Positions 53,932 to 63,961 of a DNA stretch of 64,000 nt are shown here, in pieces. Origin of the DNA: an uncultured Sphingomonas sp. (lineage in GTDB: Bacteria; Pseudomonadota; Alphaproteobacteria; Sphingomonadales; Sphingomonadaceae); contig NZ_CALMPA010000071.1 of the NCBI RefSeq assembly GCF_937871615.1, positions 100,563-164,562 on the forward strand, read 5' to 3'. Below the pieces are notes generated by a model. It saw only the letters and a list, made by a program, of their open reading frames with translations, was not told the DNA's origin and ran no database searches. Each line of letters begins with the position of its first letter. Position 1 is the stretch's first letter. The position numbers and the translations under genes are program-made.

Positions 53932-55962
53932 TCAGAAGGCGAAGCGAACCCCGCCGAATATCGAGCGCCCCTCCCCTGGAAAGAACACCGCGCGATTCAC
54001 GCCGGGCTGGCGCGCATCGGTGATAGCGGCGAATTCGGCGGTATAGCGCTTGTCGAGCAGGTTGCGCGCGTCGACGAAGATCGTCGCCGCGCCGATCGCG
54101 AAGCCGCCACTCGCGTTGAGCAGCGCATAGGCCGGCGCCTTCATCGTGTTGGCATAATCGACCCACACCGATTTCATCCGCCAATCGACGAATGGCTCAA
54201 GAAACAGTCCATGCGCGCCATCGTAACGCAGCGCGACGCGATATTGATGCGCGGGCGCCACCGGCAGGCGATTGTTGCGATAGGCCGGATCACCGACGAA
54301 GCGGAAATCGGACCATGCGTAGGTCTGGCGCAGGCGGAAACCGGGCGCGAACCGCCAGTCGAGGCTCGCCTCCACCCCCTGATGCCGCGTTCGCCCCGCG
54401 TTGAACACCGTCGCAGGCAGGTTCGCGGCGGGGAGGAAGCTCAGCAACTCGCCATCCACCTCCGCGCGATAATAATCCACGTCCCAGGTGAAGGCCCCGG
54501 CGCGACCGCGCGTGCCGATCTCCGCCGTCCGGGCGCGTTGGGTGTCGAGCGGCACGAACAATGATCCGCTGGTGTTGGTCTGCGTCAGCGCGCCGAAATG
54601 CGGCGGTTCGACCGAGCGGGTGTAATTGGCATAAACCTGCGTCGCGCCATGTTCGAACAACAGCCCGATGCGCGGCGCGAACCAGTCATAGCTCCGCTCG
54701 TCGCGCCTGCCCGAAAGCCGATCGCGATAATCGCGTGTCGCCCGGCCCCATGATCCGCCCGCGACGACCGCGAGTTCGGGCAGCACGAACAATCGCGCTT
54801 CCGCGAACACGTCCAGCCCGCTGGCGAGTTGCCGCGCGGCCCCGATGCGCGGGCCATCCTGCCCGGCGAAATTGAGATGGATTTCCTGCCCCGTCCCGCC
54901 CTGCCGGTAATATACGCCGACGAACAGATCGGCCTTGTGCCCCGCGAACTCGCCAGTCACGTCGAAGCGACCGAACAGCCCCTGCGTGTCGGTCGCCTGA
55001 TCTATCACGATCGCGATCGGGTGATGCAGGTCGGTCCGCGTCGCATAGGCGCCGCCCTCGAACACGACGTTATCGGATAGGCGCAACCGCGCCTGGAGCG
55101 TGATGCGCCCGACCGTCTGATCGCGCGCCTGCTTGCGCGCGATGACGCCATCGCCGGCGTAGCGCGGATTGTTCAGCGCGCCGGAAAGCGTCAGCGCGCC
55201 GGGCACTTGCTGCCGGATATCGGCGGCATAGCCGATCAGCCGGACTTCACTGTCTTCGCCGAAACTGTAGCCGAGGTTCAACGTGCCGCGCGTCGTGCCG
55301 GATCGTTCCTGCTGGCGATAGCCATCGGAACGATAGCTGTGGACCGCCGCATAATAATCGAACGCGCCAACCCGCCCGGCGCCCGCCGCCTGCGCGCGCC
55401 ATGTTTCGAACGAACCACCCTCCGCCCGGAAGGTGAACGGGGTTTGCGCCGTCTTGCCGTTGGGGGTGATGAGGTTCACCGCGCCGCCAAGCTGCGCACC
55501 GCCGAAGCGCAGCGCGTTGCCGCCCTTGTACACTTCGATGAAGCGCGCGCCGAGCGGGTCGATCTTCTGGAAATCGGAAAAGCCATCCGCATCGGCGAAC
55601 GGCACGCCATCCTGCGCCAGCAACACGCCGCGCTGGTGATAGCTCTGATCGAGCCCGGAGCCACGGATCGACAGCCGCGATTCATCGCCATAGCGTTTGT
55701 TCGCCAATACGCCCGGCACATCGCGCAACAGATCATAAAGCCCGGTGACGCTGCGCTCCTCATAGGTTTCGGCGGCGACCACCGCCACCGAACCCGGCGT
55801 CCGTGCGAGCCGGGCACGCGCTTGCGCGACGACCAGCGGATCGCCCTGCTGCGGCTGGGCGGTGACGATAACGTCGGGCTGGCCGCCCTCCACGTCGGCG
55901 GCGAATGCGGGCGTGGCAATAACGGTCGAGGCGAGCAACGCCGCCTGAATAGTACGGAACAT
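53932..55962 (-). CDS. TonB-dependent outer-membrane receptor
   Basis: The 676-residue protein has a signal peptide (MFRTIQAALLASTVIATPAF), a plug domain (SRLSIRGSGLDQSYHQRGVL, then DPLGARFIEVYKGGNALRFG) and a 22-strand barrel ending in a Phe (FGGVRFAF). It resembles the FecA-like or OprC-like group. Next to it on the same strand is a DUF2946 gene, often linked with copper, so copper or another metal chelate is a possible substrate. The ATG at 55962 is chosen for the natural signal peptide. Confidence 0.9.
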   Translation of the reverse strand: MFRTIQAALLASTVIATPAFAADVEGGQPDVIVTAQPQQGDPLVVAQARARLARTPGSVAVVAAETYEERSVTGLYDLLRDVPGVLANKRYGDESRLSIRGSGLDQSYHQRGVLLAQDGVPFADADGFSDFQKIDPLGARFIEVYKGGNALRFGGAQLGGAVNLITPNGKTAQTPFTFRAEGGSFETWRAQAAGAGRVGAFDYYAAVHSYRSDGYRQQERSGTTRGTLNLGYSFGEDSEVRLIGYAADIRQQVPGALTLSGALNNPRYAGDGVIARKQARDQTVGRITLQARLRLSDNVVFEGGAYATRTDLHHPIAIVIDQATDTQGLFGRFDVTGEFAGHKADLFVGVYYRQGGTGQEIHLNFAGQDGPRIGAARQLASGLDVFAEARLFVLPELAVVAGGSWGRATRDYRDRLSGRRDERSYDWFAPRIGLLFEHGATQVYANYTRSVEPPHFGALTQTNTSGSLFVPLDTQRARTAEIGTRGRAGAFTWDVDYYRAEVDGELLSFLPAANLPATVFNAGRTRHQGVEASLDWRFAPGFRLRQTYAWSDFRFVGDPAYRNNRLPVAPAHQYRVALRYDGAHGLFLEPFVDWRMKSVWVDYANTMKAPAYALLNASGGFAIGAATIFVDARNLLDKRYTAEFAAITDARQPGVNRAVFFPGEGRSIFGGVRFAF

Positions 55963-56057
55963 GATAATCCCCTTTGCGGCACGCATCGCTGGCGCGCCGG
56001 ATGTTCGCTGATGATCGAACGGGCGAGCACGGCACCGGGCACGCGTACCCCGTCAGG

Positions 56058-56456
56058 TCAGGCGATCAGGGGTGGTCCGCGTAAAGGAGGGCGCAGCCGG
56101 GCCGCCGCGCGCGGCGGCGCCGTCTCGGCAAGCAGCAGCGCGATCGCGAGGATGAACAGCAGCGCCTGCGCGAGCTGGATCGGATCCGCTCCACCGATCA
56201 TCGGCAGCGCGAGATCGGCGAACGCACATGGGCTTTTCGCCTGATCTCCATCCTGGGCATCGTGATGATCGAGGCCGGGAATGGTGATCGCCATCATCGC
56301 CGGGCCGTACCCACTACAGACCGCGATCACGATGCGGCCATTATCGAGCGTCGGCATATAACCGGCGGGCACCAGCACGCGCACCAGCAATGCCGCCGCG
56401 ACGATCAGCGCGGCGAGCGCGGGGCAGGTTCGCAAAAGGCGACGCAACGCGGCCAT
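56058..56456 (-). CDS. DUF2946-like membrane-anchored protein
   Basis: The 132-residue protein has an N-terminal helix (LAALIVAAALLVRVLVPAGY), a middle region with a Cys (AVCSGYGP), a His pair (GLDHHDAQDGDQ) and KSPCAFADLAL, and a C-terminal helix (ALLFILAIALLLAE). These fit the small DUF2946 family seen with copper-related TonB receptors. It precedes the receptor gene by 95 nt on the same strand. Confidence 0.75.
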   Translation of the reverse strand: MAALRRLLRTCPALAALIVAAALLVRVLVPAGYMPTLDNGRIVIAVCSGYGPAMMAITIPGLDHHDAQDGDQAKSPCAFADLALPMIGGADPIQLAQALLFILAIALLLAETAPPRAAARLRPPLRGPPLIA

Positions 56457-56577
56457 GGGAGGACGCGTTAACGAGGCGGGCGGCGGCTGTCACCCGCAAT
56501 GTTCTTCCCCTTTGAACGAGGGCTTGCGGGGAGCAATCAAAGGCGATGGCCTCGATGAGACATCGCCCCACCCCTTT

Positions 56578-56600
56578 CCCCTCCCCTTGAAGGGGAGGGG
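56578..56600. terminator. Palindromic hairpin between gdhB and the DUF2946 gene
   Basis: An 11-base palindrome (CCCCTCCCCTT and its complement) with a minimal loop lies just after the gdhB stop on the minus strand. It could terminate gdhB. No T run follows. Confidence 0.35.
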
Positions 56601-56618
56601 GGGCTCGTTGTGGGCTAT

Positions 56619-59600
56619 CTACCGCCCGAGCAGCACGCGCGCCTGCCCGGCGATCTGCGCGAGCATCGCCGCATTTGGCGCCGCCGCATGGCGCGCGCGA
56701 TCGACCAGCGCCTTGAACTGGACGACGCGCGCACCGTTCGCGGTGAGCCATTCGTCGACCAGCTTGCCCGGATCGCTCTTGCCCGCGCGCCCGAGGAAAT
56801 CGAGCCGCAGTTGCTGGAAATCGCGCGCCAGCCCTGCGATCAGCAGCCGTTCCCACGGATCGCTCGACGTGATGCGCGCAGCGTTGGTCTGCGCCCAATC
56901 CAGCCCAAGCGCCTGGCCGAGATTGGTGAAGGCGCGCGTGACCCTGGTTTCATCCAGCCCCAGCCGCTCGCTCAGATCGGCAAGGCCGACCGCGCCGTCC
57001 AGCTCGAACAGCCGCACGACCTTGGCGATCAGCGCCTCGGGCGCGCCCGCCGCGCGCAACGCCCCCGCAATCCGCGCGCTGTGCGCGCGCGCCTCGTCAA
57101 GCAACAGCTCGCCGGTATGCGCATCGAGATTGGCGACGCCCTTGCCGATCCGCTTCAGCACCGCTTCGGGCGCGGTGCCCGGCGCGGAAACGCGCAACAG
57201 GTCGGCGATCTGCGACCGGGTTGCTGCGGCCACTTCGTCGAACAAGGCGATGCGCGCGGCCTCCGGCATCGCGCCCGTCTCGATCTCCCGCCACAGCGCC
57301 GGCAGATCGAGCAGCCGCTCCGCCACAACGAACATCGCGGCGATATCGGAAAGCGCGGCGCCCTCCTCCTCCGCCAGCTCGAACGGGTGGAGCACGCCGA
57401 TGCGGTTAATCATCCGGTTGGCGAGCTTGGTCGCGACGATCTCGCCGCGCAGCCGGTGTTCGTCAATCGCCTTGCCGAACTTCTCGCGCATCGCCTTCGG
57501 GAAAGCGGCGTGGAGATCGGGTTTGAGCGCCGCGTCGGTGGCGAGCGGCGCGTGTTCGATGGCGTCCTGCAACGCGAGCTTCGCGGTGGCGAGCAGCACG
57601 GCCAGTTCGGGCCGGGTCAGCCCGCGCCCCTCTACGCCACGCCGCAGCAGATCATCGTTGCTCGCCAGCCCCTCCACCTTGCGATCGAGCCGCCCGGCAT
57701 CCTCGAACATCTCGATCACGCGGACGTAGCTCGGCAACCCGCTCGGGCCGTCGACCTCGGCGATCGAGAGCGCGAGCGTCTGAAGGCGATTATCCTCCAG
57801 CACGAGATGCGCGACATCGTCCGTCATCGCGACGAGCAGTTCGTTGCGATCCTCGAAGGCGAGGCGCTTCTCGATCATCTCGCGGTTCAGCGCGATCTTG
57901 ATGTTCACCTCATTATCCGAGCAATCGACCCCGGCCGAATTGTCGATGAAATCGGTGTTAATGCGCCCGCCGCGCGAGGCGAAGGCGATGCGCGCCGCCT
58001 GCGTGACGCCGAGATTGGCGCCCTCGCCCACCGCGACCGCGCGGAGATCCTCCGCATCGACGCGCAGGCGATCATTGGCCGGATCGCCGACGGTGGCGTT
58101 ATTCTCCCCCGCCGCCTTCAGATAGGTGCCGATCCCGCCGAACCAGATCAGATCGACCGGGCTTTTCAGGATCGCGGAGATGAGCGCCGCCGGCTCCATC
58201 TCGTCCGCCGCGATATCGAGCGCGGCCTTCACCTCGGGCGTCAGCCTGATCGACTTGGCGCTGCGCGGGTGCACGCCGCCGCCCGTGGAGATCAGCGCCT
58301 TGTCATAATCGTCCCAGCTCGAACGCGGCAGCGCGAACAGCCGCGCGCGCTCGTTCCAGCTCGTCGCGGGATCGGGATCGGGATCGAGGAAGATATGGCG
58401 ATGATCGAACGCCGCGATGACCTTCAGCGCCTTGCTGAGCAGCATCCCGTTGCCGAACACATCGCCAGACATGTCACCGCAGCCGACGACGCGGATCGGC
58501 TGGGTCTGCACGTCAACGCCGCGTTCCGCGAAATGCCGCTGAACCGAAACCCACGCGCCACGCGCGGTGATGCCCATCGCCTTATGGTCATAACCCTGCG
58601 AACCGCCGCTGGCGAAGGCGTCGCCCAGCCAGAAATCGTGCTCAAGCGCGATCGCATTGGCAACGTCGCTGAATGTCGCGGTGCCCTTGTCGGCGGCAAC
58701 GACGAAATAGGGATCATCGGCATCGTGAATCACCACGCCCTTGGGATGCACCACCTTGCCGGCGACGATATTGTCGGTGATCGACAGGAGGGTGCGGATG
58801 AAGATGCGATAGCTCTCCGTCCCTTCCGCCAGCCATGCGTCGCGATCGACCGCCGGGCTTGGAAGCTGCTTCGGGTAGAAGCCGCCCTTCGCGCCGCTCG
58901 GCACGATCACCGCGTTCTTCACGCGCTGCGCCTTCATCAGCCCGAGAATCTCGGTGCGGAAATCGTCGCGCCGATCAGACCAGCGCAGCCCGCCGCGCGC
59001 GACCGGGCTGGCGCGCAGGTGGATGCCCTCGACACGCGGCGAATAGACCCACACTTCACGCCACGGCAGCGGCGCCGGCAGGCCGGGGATGCGCGAACTG
59101 TCCAGCTTGAACGCCAGCGCCTCGCGGCCCGCGTCGGCGAAGGCGTTGGTGCGCAAGGTGGCGCCGATCACCGCGCGATAAGCACGCAGGATGCGATCAT
59201 CGTCGATCGCCACCACTGCCTCCAGCCCGGCGTCGATCGCGGCCTCGATCGCCGCCGCGTCACCCGTCGCGCCCGGCTTGTGGCTGAGCGTGAACCGATC
59301 AATCAGCGCGCGCGTCACCCGCGGCGCGCGCGCCAGCGCATCGACCACGGTGGTGAGGCCATAGCTCACACCGGCCTGGCGCATGTAGCGGAACCACGCG
59401 CGCAGCAGCACCACGGCATCGGGCGCGAGGCCGACATCGAGGATCAGGCGGTTGAACTCGTCATTCTCCGCCTCGCCCTTCAGCACCGCCGCGACCGCGC
59501 CTTCCAGCACCTCCTTCGCCACGGCGTCGTCGGCGTCCTTGGCCTCCAGCGTGAAATCATGGACGTAGCTGTCGGCTTCCTCGCGCAGCCGCGTCGGCCA

Positions 59601-61244
59601 TTCGCCGATCACGCGGAAACCGAAATTCTCCAGCACCGGCACCGCATCGGACAATGCCAGCGCGCCATTGGTCTTGTAGATCTTGAGCCGGCGTTCGCCC
59701 GCGTCTGTCGCCGGATAGAGGTTGACCTGGCGATCGCCAGCACCTTCCAGCTCGGCCAGCCGGGCGATGTCCTCGGCGGCATCCTCCGGCGTGCTCACCG
59801 TGCGATAGCTCATCGGGAAAGCCGCCGCCCAGCGCAGCGCGAGCCGCGCGGCGCGCTGCGAGGCCACGCGCTCGGCGAGCGCCACCTCCACATCGCGCAC
59901 CCAGCCACGCACCATCTTTTCAAGCTGCGCGTCAAGCGCCTCCTCGTCGGGCAGGCCGCTCGCGCCGCGCAGATCGACCGTGTAGCGGATCAGCGCGGTG
60001 TTGCCGTCCTCCATCGCCACCGTCCAGTTGAGGATCGTGCCGCCGGCGGAATCCGCGATCATCTCCCCGATCGCGACGCGGCGCGCGGTGGTCAGCTCGT
60101 CGCGCGGCAGCCAGACGAAGCCGAACATCTGCCGCCCCAGCGGCGAGCGCACCAGCACCAGCTTCGGGCGCGGACGATCGGCGATGCTCATCGCGATCAG
60201 CGCCAGCCGCTCCAGCGATTCCGGATCGAACGCGATCACCAGATCGTGCGGCAGCGCGCCCATCGCGTGCGCCAGCGCCTTGCCGGTGTGCCCGGTGGGA
60301 TCGAAACCGAATTTCGCCTCCATCTCCGCGAGCCGCTGGCGCAGCACCGGCACGGCGCGCGGCGGCGCGGCGAGCGCGGCGCTGGTCCACAAGCCCGCAT
60401 GGATCGACAGGCCCGCATATTTGCCGCCCTCGATGATCGGCACGATGATGAGGTCGATCGGCACACGGCGATGGACCGGGGAGATCAGCGTGGATTTGAG
60501 CATCAGCGGCGCGTCGCCGCCTTTGGCGAGCCATTCGAGCGCCAGTTCAAGCGAGCGATCCGCGAGCAGCGGCACCTTGTGCCGGTTGCGCGCGATGCCC
60601 AGCGCATCGCCGGATACGCGCCCGTCGGCATACCAGCGCATATGCCCGATCAGCGTGAAATGCCGATCGAGGAACCAGCGCATCAGCGTCGCGCCCTCGC
60701 TCGATCCGCCGGTATCCTCGATCGCGCCGGCGTCGGCGGCGAGCGTCGCCTGCATCGCCCGCCAATCCGAAACCGCCGCGCGCACATCCGCCAGCGCGCC
60801 TTCGATATCGGACACCAGATCGCGACGCTCGCGCGCATCGGCGCGCTGCATCTCGATATAGATCATGGATTCGCGCGTGCCCTCGGCATCCGACACGCCC
60901 TGGATCACGCCATCCGCGCCACGCGCCACCGCGATCACCGGGTGGATGATGCGATCAATCGCGATATCGTGCGCACCGATCGCGCCCGCGATCGAATCGA
61001 CCAGAAACGGCATGTCATCATTGACGATCGCCAGCCGCTGCCGCCGCGCGCCGGCATCGCCCGGAAGCTGCTCCAGCGCGATCGCGATCGTTCCGGGGGG
61101 CCGCCGCTCGGCGGTCGCGGCAAGGAAGGCGGCCGCCTCCGCTTGTTCGGCCGGGCCGAAGCCGTGAAGCTCCCCCGGAAGTGCGCGGTTGATAAGACGG
61201 GCGGCAAGCGCTTCCGAAAGCGCCTTGAGCGATGACCTGGTCAT
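56619..61244 (-). CDS. gdhB: NAD-specific glutamate dehydrogenase, large (180 kDa) type
   Basis: The 1541-residue protein matches the L-GDH180 class: an N-terminal ACT-like regulatory region (IVNDDMPFLVDSIAGAIGAH) and a GDH catalytic core with VARGGLRWSDRRDDFRTEIL, VPSGAKGGFYPKQ (catalytic Lys) and GCGDMSGDVFGNGMLLSKA. It converts glutamate to 2-oxoglutarate with NAD. Length is slightly below the usual 1600. An antisense open frame of the same length covers this gene but is a composition effect. Tandem GACAATT(T)GC repeats lie 45 nt upstream. Confidence 0.96.
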   Translation of the reverse strand: MTRSSLKALSEALAARLINRALPGELHGFGPAEQAEAAAFLAATAERRPPGTIAIALEQLPGDAGARRQRLAIVNDDMPFLVDSIAGAIGAHDIAIDRIIHPVIAVARGADGVIQGVSDAEGTRESMIYIEMQRADARERRDLVSDIEGALADVRAAVSDWRAMQATLAADAGAIEDTGGSSEGATLMRWFLDRHFTLIGHMRWYADGRVSGDALGIARNRHKVPLLADRSLELALEWLAKGGDAPLMLKSTLISPVHRRVPIDLIIVPIIEGGKYAGLSIHAGLWTSAALAAPPRAVPVLRQRLAEMEAKFGFDPTGHTGKALAHAMGALPHDLVIAFDPESLERLALIAMSIADRPRPKLVLVRSPLGRQMFGFVWLPRDELTTARRVAIGEMIADSAGGTILNWTVAMEDGNTALIRYTVDLRGASGLPDEEALDAQLEKMVRGWVRDVEVALAERVASQRAARLALRWAAAFPMSYRTVSTPEDAAEDIARLAELEGAGDRQVNLYPATDAGERRLKIYKTNGALALSDAVPVLENFGFRVIGEWPTRLREEADSYVHDFTLEAKDADDAVAKEVLEGAVAAVLKGEAENDEFNRLILDVGLAPDAVVLLRAWFRYMRQAGVSYGLTTVVDALARAPRVTRALIDRFTLSHKPGATGDAAAIEAAIDAGLEAVVAIDDDRILRAYRAVIGATLRTNAFADAGREALAFKLDSSRIPGLPAPLPWREVWVYSPRVEGIHLRASPVARGGLRWSDRRDDFRTEILGLMKAQRVKNAVIVPSGAKGGFYPKQLPSPAVDRDAWLAEGTESYRIFIRTLLSITDNIVAGKVVHPKGVVIHDADDPYFVVAADKGTATFSDVANAIALEHDFWLGDAFASGGSQGYDHKAMGITARGAWVSVQRHFAERGVDVQTQPIRVVGCGDMSGDVFGNGMLLSKALKVIAAFDHRHIFLDPDPDPATSWNERARLFALPRSSWDDYDKALISTGGGVHPRSAKSIRLTPEVKAALDIAADEMEPAALISAILKSPVDLIWFGGIGTYLKAAGENNATVGDPANDRLRVDAEDLRAVAVGEGANLGVTQAARIAFASRGGRINTDFIDNSAGVDCSDNEVNIKIALNREMIEKRLAFEDRNELLVAMTDDVAHLVLEDNRLQTLALSIAEVDGPSGLPSYVRVIEMFEDAGRLDRKVEGLASNDDLLRRGVEGRGLTRPELAVLLATAKLALQDAIEHAPLATDAALKPDLHAAFPKAMREKFGKAIDEHRLRGEIVATKLANRMINRIGVLHPFELAEEEGAALSDIAAMFVVAERLLDLPALWREIETGAMPEAARIALFDEVAAATRSQIADLLRVSAPGTAPEAVLKRIGKGVANLDAHTGELLLDEARAHSARIAGALRAAGAPEALIAKVVRLFELDGAVGLADLSERLGLDETRVTRAFTNLGQALGLDWAQTNAARITSSDPWERLLIAGLARDFQQLRLDFLGRAGKSDPGKLVDEWLTANGARVVQFKALVDRARHAAAPNAAMLAQIAGQARVLLGR

Positions 61245-61586
61245 GGCATGAAGCTATGCGCCCACCCGCCGCGCCGCTCAAGACTTGTGACAATTGCGAC
61301 AATTTGCGATGCTGGGGGAGCCGGGCTCCATATGGTTCGGGGCGATAAGCCCGTGTGAAAATGCCTTTTTTGGGCTCGATGCGTGGTTGCGGCAATTTTC
61401 GGATGACAATGCGATCACGCGGGCAGCGATCGTGCGCGGCGGCGGTCGTTCAGGCAACTCCGCAACCCGCGCCCGTGCCACCGCAACCACGGCATCGGGC
61501 GACAGGCACTCGTGCCGAATGTGGCACGATTGCATCGCTATCCGAAAAAGCGCCCGATCAGCCGCCCGCTGGCGACTCCCGATCGC
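61245..61586. other. Intergenic region upstream of gdhB
   Basis: These 342 nt separate gdhB (start 61244) from the end of the PAS gene. I see no reliable coding sequence. It includes the tandem GACAATTGC/GACAATTTGC repeat at 61289-61307 that may take part in gdhB control, and a short hairpin near 61510-61525. Confidence 0.55.
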
Positions 61587-62843
61587 TCAGCCGAGCGCCG
61601 CGAGCGCCCGCGTCGCGAGCCGCGTGTCGTTCGAAACCGCGCCCAGCACATCCAGTTCGCCGGTTCCGGTCGCCCGCGCGACCAGCACGACGATCTCGCC
61701 TTCCGACGCCCCCGTCTCGATCGAGACATGCGCGATCGCCACGCGATCGGTTTCGAGCGCCGAACGCACTGGCCGGGCCGGGCGGCGCAATGCGCGCTCG
61801 GCGGCGACAATGCCCTTCACGCCCGCCGGATAGCCGTCGATAAACGAAACCAGCCCGCCCATCGGCACGCCTTCACGGGCCGCGAAATTCAGCACGGCGG
61901 CGAATTCGGTGATGCGCGTCTTGTCGTAATCCGCGCCGAACACGAGCTTGACGAGCGGCGTCATCGGCGCGCGCGCCTGCTGTGTCAGCCCGGCGTCGGC
62001 AAGCAATTCGGCCAGTTCTTCAGCATCGTCAGCGGCGGCGAGCGCGAAATCATGCGCCCGGCCCAGTGCCCGATACAATGCCGAGCGGCTGCGCACATCG
62101 GACGCGCGCGCGGCGGCGGCGCTCTCCCGCGCGAGCGCGAGCCGATCGCCGAGCGAATGCGCCAGCGTCGCCTCGATCGCTTCGGCGGCCTCGACCAGCC
62201 GGCTCGGCCCGTCCGCCCACACCTCGGGAGCGGCGGATTGCTGGTCCGCCGTCGGCGTGGACGGCGCGGCCCGCATCGCCGCGGCAAGCTGCACATCGAG
62301 TTGCGCCTGCTCCTCGGCCCCGAGCACCTCCTTCCAGTTGATGACACCATAGATGTAATCAATCTGGTCGTCGCTGGACGAGAACGGCATCAGGATGCCG
62401 CGATAGAGCGTCTGATAACCCCGCGTGCCGACGAACTCCGCCTCGAATCCGATCGGCGCACGATTGGCGATGATCTGCAGGTAATGATCGGTGAGCCGAG
62501 ACAGCAACGATCGCGCCGGCACGTCCGCGATGCGCGTGATGGCGTGATCGAGCGCGCATTCCTCACGCAGTGCGCGGCCAAGAAACTGTATCTCCGGATC
62601 CTCGATCCCGCGCGTGAAATCGAGCAACACGCTGTGCGCGCCGAAATCCGCGATTCCGGCAGGATCGAGATCCTCGATCGAGGGATAGGCCCGCCCTTTG
62701 AGCAACGACACCCAGTGATTGTAGGCGCGCACATGCATCCGGCGTTCGTCGTTGCCGATCGCGATCGTCGGCTCTCCCACCCCGCCATCGACCGGGTCGC
62801 CGTCATACGGTCGGCCATCATCAAAGCCGCGGGCGGTGTCCAT
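61587..62843 (-). CDS. PAS-domain protein of the PAS_5 type
   Basis: The 418-residue protein begins with a PAS_5-like domain (about residues 30-170): HVRAYNHWVSLLKGRAYPSI, DFGAHSVLLDFTRGIEDPEI and the repeated IIANRAPIGFEAEFVGTRGY. A helical middle and a C-terminal part follow with no catalytic motif that I can identify. It is probably a signalling or regulatory protein. The ATG at 62843 follows GGGGATTTT; a CtrA-like site lies 54 nt upstream. Confidence 0.75.
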   Translation of the reverse strand: MDTARGFDDGRPYDGDPVDGGVGEPTIAIGNDERRMHVRAYNHWVSLLKGRAYPSIEDLDPAGIADFGAHSVLLDFTRGIEDPEIQFLGRALREECALDHAITRIADVPARSLLSRLTDHYLQIIANRAPIGFEAEFVGTRGYQTLYRGILMPFSSSDDQIDYIYGVINWKEVLGAEEQAQLDVQLAAAMRAAPSTPTADQQSAAPEVWADGPSRLVEAAEAIEATLAHSLGDRLALARESAAAARASDVRSRSALYRALGRAHDFALAAADDAEELAELLADAGLTQQARAPMTPLVKLVFGADYDKTRITEFAAVLNFAAREGVPMGGLVSFIDGYPAGVKGIVAAERALRRPARPVRSALETDRVAIAHVSIETGASEGEIVVLVARATGTGELDVLGAVSNDTRLATRALAALG

Positions 62844-62896
62844 AAAATCCCCTCGACGCTCAAGTCGGTATCGCCCGCGATTGTGCGCCCTCATGG

Positions 62897-62911
62897 TAAA
62901 GGACGCGTAAA
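62897..62911. promoter_or_regulatory. CtrA-like site (TTTA-N7-TTTA on minus strand)
   Basis: On the minus strand TTTA, seven bases, then TTTA matches six of eight CtrA consensus positions, 54 nt before the PAS gene. It also resembles the element at 52224. Confidence 0.2.
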
Positions 62912-62985
62912 CATCACGCCGCTTGCAACCGCCGCCGCGTCCTGCTAGGCGCCGCGCCTCGACACGCCCAACCGGCGTGCCACGG

Positions 62986-63061
62986 GCCGCTTTAGCTCAG
63001 CTGGTAGAGCATCGCATTCGTAATGCGGGGGTCACAGGTTCGAGTCCTGTAAGCGGCACCA
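62986..63061 (+). tRNA. tRNA-Thr (anticodon CGT)
   Basis: A 76-nt cloverleaf folds well: acceptor arms GCCGCTT and AAGCGGC, D stem GCTC/GAGC, anticodon stem TCGCA/TGCGG with loop TTCGTAA, and T arm ACAGG-TTCGAGT-CCTGT. The anticodon is CGT, which reads ACG (Thr). The CCA end is encoded. Its 3' part is overlapped by the recombinase reading frame on the other strand, typical of a tRNA used as an integration site. Confidence 0.95.
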
Positions 63062-63946
63062 CTCCCGGTCAAAGATGGGCACCGCCCCGACCGGCATAGC
63101 TTCATCCTTGACGAAGGCATGCTCCAAGGCAGCCTTCGAACCCGAAATCCGGATTTCGCTGCCGCTTAACGTCACTCTATCTATAATCAGCGAAACGTAT
63201 GCGCGCCGGAAATCGGGGCTGCCGCCTCGCAGCTTTTCGCGCAGCGCAACACCGAAAGCGTCGATCATTTCAAGTGTGATCGTCCGCCTTGATATGTTGA
63301 GCTGACGCTCGAGGGAATCCACCTCGGTCGCTGCGGCTCGTTCGCGAGCGCGATTGGCTGCCAAGCGCTCGACGATCGCGGGATCCTTCGGCGAGAGAGC
63401 GCCTTGTTCGACGAGCAGAAGTAAGTTGCTGACCGCCTTTTGCGCCTCGGTCCGTGCTTGACGGGCGAGTGCGAGAGCTTTGCGCCGTCGCTCATCTGCC
63501 GCATCAGTGCGCTCGATCAATCCAGATAGAAGCTGCCGCAGGTGCACTGGATCAAGCAATCGGCGTTCGATCGCGCGCATGACGATATCATCCAACGCCT
63601 CGCTACGGATTGGCTGCAGATCACAGGCTTGAGCTGAACGATTTACGCGGTGCTGGCAGTTATAATATCGGTAGCGTCCGCCCTTGCCTGTGCGGACCGT
63701 CAGGCCTCCACCGCAACCCGGCTGCCCGCATTGAGCGATCTTCGCCGGCAGAAGAGTGACGCCGGTGACTACGCGTGGAGCAGTGTTACGAGGATTACGA
63801 CTAGCACGCCGGCACTCGACCGCGGCAAACTGCTCCTCGGAAACAATCGCTGGGCATTCCACACGAATCCATTCGCTCTCAAGAAGTGGCTGACCGAGGT
63901 CGCAGGATTTACCGTCAAGATAGAAGCCGCGGTAGTGATCGCGCTT
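63032..63946 (-). pseudogene. 5'-truncated large serine recombinase
   Basis: The frame includes ESEWIRVECPAIVSEEQF, the zinc-ribbon CGQPGCGGGLTVRTGKGGRY with YYNCQHRVNRSAQACDL, and the coiled-coil tail, which are the recombinase and zinc-finger parts of large serine recombinases. The catalytic N-terminal domain is missing. A short in-frame start (GTG 63862) exists but would lack DNA-cutting activity. The last residues (WCRLQDSNL) are read from the tRNA antisense strand. An IS630-like end lies just upstream, so the gene was probably cut by an insertion. Confidence 0.7.
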
Positions 63947-63961
63947 TAGAGCGGTTTTCGA

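Noticed and set aside
56610-61235. A 1541-aa open frame on the plus strand, antisense to gdhB
   Set aside because: It mirrors the true gene in length because the GC-rich third positions remove stops on the other strand. Its translation is Arg/Ala/His-rich low-complexity with no domain, while the minus-strand product matches the large GDH throughout.
61278-61535. An 85-aa minus-strand frame in the gap upstream of gdhB
   Set aside because: No ribosome site, domain or codon pattern supports it; the translation looks like random GC-rich sequence.
63032-63061. The terminal WCRLQDSNL of the recombinase as a functional tail
   Set aside because: These residues are simply the antisense reading of the tRNA-Thr 3' end. 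This pattern is well known in frames that run into tRNA genes.
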